From: Tritrichomonas musculus
Lineage: Eukaryota > Parabasalia > Tritrichomonadida > Tritrichomonadidae
Assembly: GCA_039105265.1 (NCBI GenBank)
Contig: JAPFFF010000023.1
Coordinates: 620,001-684,000, forward strand
Direction of reading: 5' to 3'
DNA: 64,000 bases
The notes beneath the pieces were generated by a model. It was given only the letters and a program-made list of their open reading frames with translations. It searched no databases and was not told the origin of the DNA. Position numbers and translations under genes: made by a program. Shown here piece by piece: positions 58,101 to 64,000 of the stretch (positions within the stretch are counted from its first letter, which is position 1; each line of letters begins with the position of its first letter).

Positions 58101-58331
58101 TTGATCGCAAGATATATCGTCAATAGCGTTCTGAAGAATTTTGGCAGCAAATATCTCATTTGTACTTTTTTTGGTAACAGTATAAACGACGGCAAAGCCA
58201 CCTTTACCGATTTTATTCTTAATATCAAATTCGTCTAAGTCTAAAATATTATCGTTTTGCATGTGAAATGTATAATCAATTTTGAAAGATGAACCATTAA
58301 AAATTTCAATCATCTTTGAAAAAACATTCAA
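55125..58331 (-). CDS. protein kinase - (NKEEL)n - NMN adenylyltransferase-like fusion
   Basis: 1068 residues. Residues about 34-310 are a complete Ser/Thr (TKL-like) kinase: GKGGFAVVY (42-50), Lys64, HRDLKPEN (167-174), DFG (187-189), GTPIYIAPE (210-218), RPTF (293-296). Residues about 405-445 look like one Sel1-type helix pair (FERGKKHYFEALRYMMMAKR). About 474-790 is a run of roughly 60 NKEEL/NKEEV pentapeptides, highly charged and probably a long helix. Residues about 857-1068 match eukaryotic nicotinamide/nicotinate mononucleotide adenylyltransferase: GSFCPVHNGHLRL (868-880) with the HxGH nucleotide motif, GILSPSSDDYV, DLWEGSQPKF, YVCGGDLF, GYVGIARPG. The usual C-terminal SSTxxR is altered to SDATMAIK. 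That enzyme makes NAD or its acid form from ATP and the mononucleotide. All parts share one uninterrupted frame. The adenylyltransferase part is visibly GC-richer than the rest. Confidence 0.9.
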   Translation of the reverse strand: MNVFSKMIEIFNGSSFKIDYTFHMQNDNILDLDEFDIKNKIGKGGFAVVYTVTKKSTNEIFAAKILQNAIDDISCDQMLSISHEVNIMSKLNHPSILKFYGYSPVNFENQKNPIILTEFAPNGDLKHIIQLERQSMAVSGWDDTKKLIIIYGIASGMSYLHKNDIIHRDLKPENILMDNLLFPKISDFGLSKITQSGNNQTMQSNANVKGTPIYIAPEIWETQKYGKEGDVYSFSLILYEIMTNEVPFKDIFSISQVYVNIVVKGKRPDFTFPVPNSYRQLIEKCWSYDPRDRPTFDQIITQLKNDEGFITDSVDREDYRNYIDYIEQYQASFDQDKKILKMKEIESSGKKTFQLVTIDQPPLKVTEEDETVEVENNVDDSRKEVKDEDEENNFVSIDKGEDEETAESLFERGKKHYFEALRYMMMAKRKGCQKSSEFLKMHFKDQPDFDEHESESSAQPIPKQYKFEAEKQQNKEEVNKEELNKEELNKEELNKEELNKEELNKEELNKEELNKEELNKEELNKDEVNKEEVNKEEVNKEEVNKEEVNKEEVNKEEVNKEEVNKEEVNKEELNKEELNKEELNKEELNIEELNKEELNKEELNKEELNKEELNKEELNKEELNIEELNKEELNKEELNIEELNKEELNKEEVNKEELNKEEVNKEEVNKEELNKEELNKEELNKEEVNKEELNKEEVNKEEVNKEELNKEELNKEELNKEESNKEELNKEEVNKEELNKEEVNKEELNKDEVNKEELNKEELNKEEVNKEEVNKEELNKEDLIKDEVIKEEPNIEKINKDEERKDENGFSQFFSSLKSKIKLPKKDIKFLSSSSQDLHEAFINELKKRLQEHPPVSGRHRAILLCTGSFCPVHNGHLRLLNTAAKFLSEEHKIDSLFGILSPSSDDYVLYRLGSQAIPLQHRYETLKLACAENNKDVSNLFIMPDLWEGSQPKFVDFPEVREHFVSVVKRKFWKEKVDVLYVCGGDLFMKIQCYKMKGYVGIARPGFDINIPGRIRDGVYACNDRKYTGCYSDATMAIKMAKENGESIKGLTYDTVADYLHDVVHWI
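55976..56910 (-). repeat. 15-bp minisatellite, about 60 units, coding for NKEEL repeats
   Basis: Unit TTATTTAATTCTTCT on the plus strand, with variants at two or three positions (TTTACTTCT, TTTAGTTCT, ATATTTAAT, TTCATCT). The period of 15 keeps the frame. Because unit and complement both lack stops, two long plus-strand frames appear across it; they are artefacts. Confidence 0.95.
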
Positions 58332-58347
58332 ATTTTGATATATTTTT

Positions 58348-58630
58348 GTCTAGAGTAAACCCCCCCTACCAAATCTCTATATAAAAGAGTTAGAATCATA
58401 ATATCATATATACATATAGATAAAATGTTCATTTGATAAAATAATTATTATTATTTAATAAATGTTTATTTTATATTTAGATATTAGTATTTAAAAATGC
58501 AATCTATTCAATTTTTCGATAAAAAAATTGAATAGAAAATGGTAGGTGGGTTTTCCACCAACGTACTTTTTGCCACCATTAAAGGTCAAAAATAGGTGAA
58601 TAAAAATGGTAGGGGGGTTTTCAAGTAGAC
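58348..58630. mobile_element. 283-bp inverted-repeat element upstream of the kinase fusion gene
   Basis: The left end reads GTCTAGAGTAAACCCCCCC and continues TACCA. The right end, read inward, is GTCTACTTGAAAACCCCCC and continues TACCA; 19 of 24 bases agree. TA lies five bases in from each outer edge, so a Tc1/mariner-like TA duplication with ends at 58353 and 58625 is possible. An inner copy of the end motif (ATGGTAGGTGGGTTTTCC) lies at about 58539-58556. No coding frame. The left end is 17 bp from the start codon at 58331, so it occupies the likely promoter. Confidence 0.65.
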
Positions 58631-58831
58631 TATAAGTTTATTTTTTTATTTCAAGAAGCTAGATTTGAAAAATGATTTCATTTGAATTTTGCATAATATT
58701 TCAAATTAAAACAAGAAAGGCTGATCTAATTCTAATTGAACAAAAACTAATGTTTTACTTTAAACTCAAAGCAAGCATTTAATAACAAGCCCAGCAGATT
58801 TAAAAAAATACTACATATTTCATGGCATTAT

Positions 58832-58924
58832 TAAAGTGAAAAGGCAATAATTTCGAAAGTTTAATCTGCAATATCGATATTCTTTGTAACCTTAAAACCT
58901 ATAAATTATTGCCTTTTCACTTTA
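58832..58924. repeat. 93-bp element with perfect 22-bp inverted repeats
   Basis: TAAAGTGAAAAGGCAATAAT plus TT at 58832-58853 is the exact complement of 58903-58924, with a 49-base loop. May be a tiny MITE or a stable RNA hairpin; no clear target duplication. Confidence 0.8.
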
Positions 58925-59059
58925 AAAATACCAAATTTAAATCATTACCAGACATAAATTGTAATGATGTTCAAGAAAACTATTTTATATTATCTTCTAG
59001 ATATTCTTTGAAAATGAAGCATTAGAATTCAAAATAATTATTCTTAATTTATATTTACT

Positions 59060-59650
59060 TTAAACTTCATTATTTCCATTGTTGCCTTCTTGTGAAGAAT
59101 GACTGTGATTATTCTTTCTTTTTCTGAGAACAATGACAACGACAATAGCAATGATGGCAGCAACAACCACAATAACTGCAATGACAATTGCAGCAATTAT
59201 TCCTGGTTTCAAACCAGAATCTTTGTTGATTATTTGATCGGGTATCAAACTATCATCAAAGGAAAAAACAATTGGTTGATTGTGCTCATCCAATTCAAGA
59301 GGCTTTCCGCTGATGATTTCGAAATTATTAGCTGCGCCTTTCTTAGATTTGATTGAGATACCAACAGAGAAATATCCTCTAAATGCATATGAAAAAACTT
59401 CACCATGTTTTATTTCTTTTACCATATCACTGCCATCGTTCATTTTCTTTGATACTGTTAGATTGTATTTGTTTGGAGTTTTTTCAATGTTATTTTGAAT
59501 GAAAACATATTTATATAATGATAAATATGGCATATCTTCAACTTTAAAGTTATCATTCATTCCACCAAAACACAAATTAGATTTGACTTTTTGATTTTCA
59601 ACAATTTTATCTAAAGGATAATCAACTATTGTTGAAAAAAAAAAAAACAA
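59060..59650 (-). CDS. short type I membrane protein or 3' fragment of a surface protein
   Basis: About 196 residues: a Phe-rich start, an about 140-residue ectodomain with a beta-rich look (CFGGMNDNFKVEDMPYLSLY, FSYAFRGYFSVGISIKSKKG), a strong transmembrane helix near 150-175 of Ile/Val/Ala, and a cytoplasmic tail RKRKNNHSHSSQEGNNGN. The tail and helix resemble those of BspA-like and other trichomonad surface proteins. The start is uncertain: the frame begins in a 13-base T run without an ATG, while an ATG five bases upstream (59655) is in another frame across the T run. Either a homopolymer slip hides a short signal peptide (MIVFFFF...) or this is only the 3' end of a larger lost gene. Confidence 0.55.
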   Translation of the reverse strand: MFFFFSTIVDYPLDKIVENQKVKSNLCFGGMNDNFKVEDMPYLSLYKYVFIQNNIEKTPNKYNLTVSKKMNDGSDMVKEIKHGEVFSYAFRGYFSVGISIKSKKGAANNFEIISGKPLELDEHNQPIVFSFDDSLIPDQIINKDSGLKPGIIAAIVIAVIVVVAAIIAIVVVIVLRKRKNNHSHSSQEGNNGNNEV

Positions 59651-59659
59651 TCATTCCTC

Positions 59660-60380
59660 AATATCTATTTTTTAACATTTTAAATAATATGGTTTTCATC
59701 TATTTACAAAAGATGAAATCAATATGTGAATAGGAAGTTTATATTCAAAATTGATTTGAAATTTCTGAGCAATGAATTATTTCAATTTGCATTGTTAGCT
59801 ATATATAAGATATTCATTATAATATTTATTGATATATGAATAATTATATTTCATGTTTTAATGTTTCAATTTTATTGTTTTATTGCTCAGTCAAAATTTT
59901 GAATTAAAAAAAGGAAGTTGATATTTCTGAATGCATCAAAAAATCTATTATTGTCATATGTAAGGTACATTAATGTTTTTATGATATTGCGAGATTTGAT
60001 ATGCCAAATTTTGAATTTTTAATTCAATTAAATGCTAAATCGTTGAATTTGTTGTTACTTTTGAATATTACTAGAAGTTTGAAAAAAGATATGGTAAGTG
60101 TTTTTCTGAAATGTATACCAGATTCATCATTGTAGATAATATCAAGAAGCAAAATATTTAGAATAATACACAAAAATGATGATATTATGATTATTTTTTA
60201 TCAAAAAAATATCTCCTACATTATAAAATCAAAGAATAAAGAAAAATTCAAGAAAATAAAAGAATAAATGATTAAATTATAATATATTATAAAATAATTT
60301 ATAAATTATAATATGATTAAATAAAATTGTTGTAACTCATAAGGGAATGAAAAAGAGATAAATAAATGTATTAACAGACT
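59660..60380. other. intergenic with weak coding-like remnant
   Basis: Near 59977-60135 the plus strand reads DIARFDMPNFEFLIQLNAKS, then LNLLLLLNITRSLKKDMVSV, ending at TAG. The coding texture is weak and has no recognisable family. The rest is AT-rich. Confidence 0.35.
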
Positions 60381-60454
60381 TCTTCCCTAACTCAGTTGGT
60401 TAGAGTGTCAGACTGTTAATCTGGAAGTCGTGTGTTCGATCCACACGGGAAGAG
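60381..60454 (+). tRNA. tRNA-Asn (anticodon GUU)
   Basis: 74-base complete cloverleaf. The acceptor stem TCTTCCC pairs with GGGAAGA, then discriminator G. The D-arm contains AACTCAGTTGGTTAGAGT (A box). The anticodon stem TCAGA/TCTGG has loop CTGTTAA and anticodon GTT. The T-arm is GTGTG-TTCGATC-CACAC (B box). No intron, and no encoded CCA. Confidence 0.97.
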
Positions 60455-60455
60455 A

Positions 60456-60483
60456 TTTTTTGATTTTTTTTTTTTTTTTTTTT
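60456..60483 (+). terminator. RNA polymerase III terminator of the tRNA
   Basis: T runs (six, then about 20) begin one base after the mature 3' end, as expected for Pol III termination. Confidence 0.85.
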
Positions 60484-60904
60484 TATTTCATGATCAATTC
60501 ATTTACCTTGACGATCTTTTTAACGATATCCATGAAAACACCACAAATATAATCGACATATCTATTTCATAATATAATAAGATTATTATATTGAACATTC
60601 AAAATTGCATTTTCTTTTAAAAAGATAAAAGCACTTTCAGAAAATTGATTTTTTTTTTTTTTTTAAAAATCTACACGCTTTCGATTCTTAATGACTATTC
60701 TTATTTCTCATTCTTTGTTAATATGCTGTTTGCTTACTTTTATTTGAATCAAATTTTATTTAATCCTTTTTAATTACAATGATTTTTTAAGAAAAACAAT
60801 TTTAAATACTTTTCTATATATCATTAAATTTAAACAACATTTCACTATCAATTATTCAAGCAAATCAAATCTTTATTTAATCCTTTTTAATTACAATGAA
60901 ATTT
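60484..60904. other. spacer with a 28-bp direct repeat
   Basis: The 28-bp phrase starting TTTATTTAATCCTTTTTAAT and ending TACAATGA occurs at 60755-60782 and 60872-60899, 117 bp apart. Otherwise featureless. Confidence 0.5.
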
Positions 60905-61190
60905 TTGACAGTGAATATGTTTGTGATTCATTGTCCATTGAGAAGGGAACAACCGTTTTCTGTTGCAATATTTTCTCACTGATCGTTTTCTTTCAATAAT
61001 TCAATGATCCACGACCTTGGATGATAACTCGAAGAGTCAGAGTTAAGTGACTTAATTTGGTTATTTTTTTGAATTATCAGTTTGTCTTTAAAATCAAAAC
61101 AAATCCACAGGTTTTGATCACCACAGGACTGATGATAGTTATTTGAATTGCACTGTGCAGCTCCTATTCCAAGTTCTTGATTGAGCCGTT
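60905..61190 (-). pseudogene. F5/8-type C (discoidin-like) domain fragment
   Basis: The minus strand reads SCGDQNLWICFDFKDKLIII-type sequence (..NLWICFDFKDKLIIQKNNQI), then SSYHPRSWIIELLKEND, a stop, and ENIATENGCSLLNGQ. This is the typical order of the trichomonad BTB/discoidin family: a 'cyxFDFKxxxvxxxxYxi' strand, then HPrSWxIEgSnD, then an N.t.xLNg segment. Stops and missing ends show it is a remnant. Confidence 0.6.
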
Positions 61191-61609
61191 ACAAAGTTTT
61201 TCAATGACTTCTGAGAAAAAAAAAAAAGAATTGTTTTATTGATTTGGGCCAGATTAAATTTACTGGTATGGAGATATCAAAAATGATCAAAATTACTAAT
61301 TATCTAAATATGAAGTAATATTTACGGGAAACTATAAGCTCAAAAGGTATGAAATGTATTGTCCTATATTTTAAGTTAAAATTACAAAGAATGGACAGCT
61401 ATAAAGTTAGATAATAAAAAAATAGGAGCAAAATTTAATAAAATTTCAAATTTCTTTGAAATTCTCTTACAGAATTATAAAAAATCAAAATATATATTTC
61501 ATAATGGTCTATATTTTCGATTAGCATCACTTAAAATATCAATTGTCTGGCTAGATAAAGAGATATGAAATTCCTCTCAAAATTATTCAAAAAGTTTACC
61601 AACTAAATT
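61191..61609. other. intergenic, nothing recognised
   Basis: AT-rich; one A run near 61212-61223. Confidence 0.45.
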
Positions 61610-61730
61610 AACGTATAATACTTCAGACCTTCAAAAAGTTGATCCGAAATAACGTATAATACTTCAGACCTTCAAAAAGTTGATTGAAAAAATAACGTAT
61701 AAGACTTAAGTCATTCAAAAAGTTTATTTT
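61610..61730 (+). repeat. three tandem copies of an about 42-bp unit
   Basis: Units begin TAACGTATAA(T/G)ACTT and contain TTCAAAAAGTT: 61610-61650, 61651-61693 and a more diverged 61694-61730. A partial end unit (ATTCAAAAAGTTTA) precedes them at about 61585. Confidence 0.8.
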
Positions 61731-62596
61731 TAAAAAAGAACAAAATATAAATATATGATTTGAAATTAAATGAAATGGCAATTTTGTGAAAAAATATAGA
61801 ATATGTTCGAAAATAATTAAATAGTAAAAAAAATAAAAAAAATACTTAGATAAATGCACATATAATCATTTTAATGGAAACTATAAACTAACATCAGATA
61901 AAGTAGGGATATATAAAAAAGTGTTTTACGTATATTTACTAATTTTTTGAATGATCAGATCAATTAAGGAAGATTCGAGATTTAATATCTCTAGAGCTCC
62001 AAACTTTAAAGTACAAGATACATTGTAATCTCTATATAATATTCTTAAAAGTTCCATAAATTGCAAAAAAAAGTTATTCTTTAAAGACACCTCTTGATCA
62101 AAAAGATATATCCCAAACTTCAAATATTTTAGATATTGCATCAAATATTTCAATATTATACACAGAAAAGCTAATTAAAATATAAAAATTATTCATTTAC
62201 AGCTTTTTTTTGAATAATGATAAAAGAATGGTATTGATATGTTATATGAAAAATAAATAACATAAACATTTCAATTTAAATATGTGATTATATCTTGATT
62301 TTTTTTCAGCAAATATTATATTATTTTTTATGTTCATGATTTTTATGAGAAATTATATATAATATAAGAGTTATAAATGAAAGTGTAAGAGAGAAAAAAG
62401 TTTCCACACCTTTTAATTGAGTGAGGATAAATTGGAATTTATCGAATTATTAAAATCAAATTCATTTCAATCTTTGTTTGAAAAAATCTAAAATTTAACT
62501 TAATCATTTTTTTTATTTATTTATTTAATCCAAAAGCATGAGATATTGATGAAATATTTAATCGTCTTATTTCAAGAATTACTTAAAAAAATCTTT
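61731..62596. other. intergenic, nothing recognised
   Basis: AT-rich. Two short minus-strand frames (61623-61859 and 61926-62153) are Phe/Ile/Leu-rich or lack family features and are not called. Confidence 0.5.
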
Positions 62597-63283
62597 TTAC
62601 CAAGAATAGGACAATTCATGAGAATCGTCATCAGTCTTTCTAAAGGTGAACCACTCTTTAATTCTAGTAAAAAGACCTTTTCTTTGATATTGAACTTGTT
62701 CTCTTTGTGATGGTGTCTTTGCTTTTCCAAGAGCTTTCTTTTGGCTTTGTTCTTGAATTTCCCTTCTTCCACATTCTGAATTCATTATGACATCAACTGC
62801 CAATGTTACAACGTTATTTAAACTTTCTTCATTTAATGAAGAAGCTTCGATATGTTTCATATTTTTACTTTGTGCGTATTCTGCAACTTCTTCTTCAGAT
62901 ACTTCTCGATTATTTAAATCATTTTTCAAGCCGACAATTATGAATGGTGCTTCCTTATTTACTTCTGTAATGTATTGGATCCAGTAATTTAATGATTCAA
63001 ATGTCTTATGAGATGTAATATCATAACATACAAGAATTGCATGAGCTTTTTTAGCAAATTCTCTTGGAATTGCACGAAATCTTTCAAAACTTGCTGTATC
63101 TATAATTTGAACCTTAACGATTTTGTCATTGACTTCATATGTCTTAAATGCAAGATCAATTCCAATTGTTGTTTTATCTATGTATTCTGAATGGTCTAAT
63201 GTTTTAATGAATCTTGTTTTCCCTACAAATGTATCTCCAAATAAAATTATTTTAAAGGTATAATCGATTTCAGTATTATTCAT
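62597..63283 (-). CDS. atypical Rab-like small GTPase
   Basis: 228 residues with the full small-GTPase fold. The P-loop is GDTFVGKT (16-23). Switch I contains KTTIGIDLAFK (37-47; Thr39 for Mg). Switch II is DTASFERF (62-69), where Rabs have DTAGQERF, so both the Gly and the catalytic Gln are replaced (Ser65, Phe66). The base-recognition motif is LKND (119-122) instead of NKxD, and EASSL replaces the usual SAK motif. The C-terminus is long (about 70 residues), basic, and ends HELSYSW with no Cys, so prenylation is not expected. These features suggest a Rab relative with low GTP hydrolysis, weak guanine specificity and no lipid anchor. Trichomonads have very many Rabs acting in vesicle traffic. 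The ATG at 63283 is correctly placed for the fold. Confidence 0.88.
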   Translation of the reverse strand: MNNTEIDYTFKIILFGDTFVGKTRFIKTLDHSEYIDKTTIGIDLAFKTYEVNDKIVKVQIIDTASFERFRAIPREFAKKAHAILVCYDITSHKTFESLNYWIQYITEVNKEAPFIIVGLKNDLNNREVSEEEVAEYAQSKNMKHIEASSLNEESLNNVVTLAVDVIMNSECGRREIQEQSQKKALGKAKTPSQREQVQYQRKGLFTRIKEWFTFRKTDDDSHELSYSW

Positions 63284-63879
63284 TTATAAAAATGAAATTC
63301 TTGGAAATTTTCATTGAATTTTGAATTGAATACTTTATTGTCATCAATTTACTCACAAATGCAAAATTTTGTAATTCAATGATCTCACAAAGATAAAATT
63401 TTTTTGTGATTAAAAGAGGTTTCAAAAAGTTTCTATCGAAAAATCCGTTGACACGATTGTTCTCAGAAAAAAATTAGTTCTTTTATAAAGTAAAATGTTC
63501 ATATTTGAAAAGTTAGTTATTGAAAAAAGATAAGGCAATATGATTTCCTGTGAAATATCCAAAAATGAATGAAATTTTGCTCCAGTTGGAAAGGCCAAAT
63601 ACTATTGATGTTCTTTTTGCAATAACGGTGAAGAAATTAATCTTTAATTATATCAATCAAACTTTTTTACAGTCATTCCCCTTTCGTAACCGAAAAAGTA
63701 ACCTCCAAAATTTTCAAGATTTTTTATCATCTAACTTTTGAAAATAAAGTATTCGATTTATTTTATACTAATCAGATGAATATTTAAGATGAAAAGTACT
63801 TTATTCATGCATATATGAATATTCAGCTGTAATTTTATTTCAAAGAATGCGAAAATATAATAAACTTCTAAGATATAGA

Positions 63880-63923
<44 letters not shown>

Positions 63924-64000
63924 CTTTTGTTTTAATCAGATTAAAGAATAGTAGAATAGAACTTTGAATAAAGATAAATGTCTTTTCCGTAAAAATCGCA
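63284..64000. other. intergenic with poly-T tract at the right edge
   Basis: AT-rich; a short plus frame at 63550-63741 has mild coding character but no family. A 36-base T run lies at about 63884-63919. Confidence 0.5.

Noticed and set aside
61926-62153. 75-codon minus-strand frame
   Set aside because: Lacks family features and neighbours; codon content close to background.
1-64000. CRISPR array, rRNA genes, or virus-like elements (LTR, Polinton/Maverick)
   Set aside because: No regularly spaced repeat-spacer array, no rRNA stretch, and no integrase, capsid, reverse transcriptase or protein-primed polymerase motif was seen; all mobile elements found are short non-coding DNA elements.

Overview
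The window is very AT-rich eukaryotic DNA with intronless genes on both strands. Its gene families are BspA-type leucine-rich repeat (LRR_5) surface proteins, DUF3447/ankyrin proteins, Ser/Thr kinases with ankyrin or Sel1 tails, a Polo-like kinase, a Sel1-repeat protein and a Rab-like GTPase. This mix, with much decayed gene debris and many small transposons, points to a parabasalid protist, most likely a Tritrichomonas-type trichomonad (inference from gene content and base composition; no search was run). No spliceosomal intron was recognised.

Layout. 1-2.1 kb: AT-rich spacer, a decayed acidic-tailed gene and a tRNA-like T-arm. 2.1-5.1 kb: two convergent BspA-like genes. 5.5-7.0 kb: two truncated kinase-family pseudogenes lying tail to tail. 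7.9-14.1 kb: one giant minus-strand gene split by a 383-bp foldback element that is flanked by a 16-bp target repeat. 14.5-21.0 kb: a BspA fragment, then a 1760-residue BspA-like membrane protein carrying a recent 480-bp tandem duplication. 21-25.7 kb: gene debris (kinase, ankyrin, unknown) and a 950-bp inverted-repeat transposon. 25.7-32.1 kb: a sacsin-like double GHKL-ATPase gene broken by one frameshift. 32.5-34.9 kb: a multi-pass membrane protein with a hydrolase-like C-terminus. 35-36.3 kb: pseudogenes, including dipeptidyl peptidase III. 36.5-39.6 kb: a tryptophan-rich protein of unknown function and a short LRR protein. 40.4-44.2 kb: a Sel1 protein with a CaaX box and a Polo-like kinase. 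44.2-48 kb: two different inverted-repeat transposons and kinase debris. 48.2-54.7 kb: a DUF3447/ankyrin gene, a second copy of the 950-bp transposon family, and a broken DUF3447-LRR-transmembrane gene. 55.1-58.3 kb: a protein kinase fused through about 60 copies of a five-residue repeat to an NMN adenylyltransferase-like domain, with an inverted-repeat element just upstream of its start. 59-64 kb: a small type I membrane protein, tRNA-Asn(GUU), a discoidin-type fragment and an atypical Rab-like GTPase.

The strongest leads are the kinase-NMN adenylyltransferase fusion (55125-58331), the transposon-split giant gene (7878-14093) and the three to four non-autonomous transposon families with visible target-site duplications. 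The genes do not form an operon or a single pathway; the region reads as an ordinary trichomonad patchwork of expanded families. No retrovirus-like, LTR or Polinton/Maverick-type gene was recognised.
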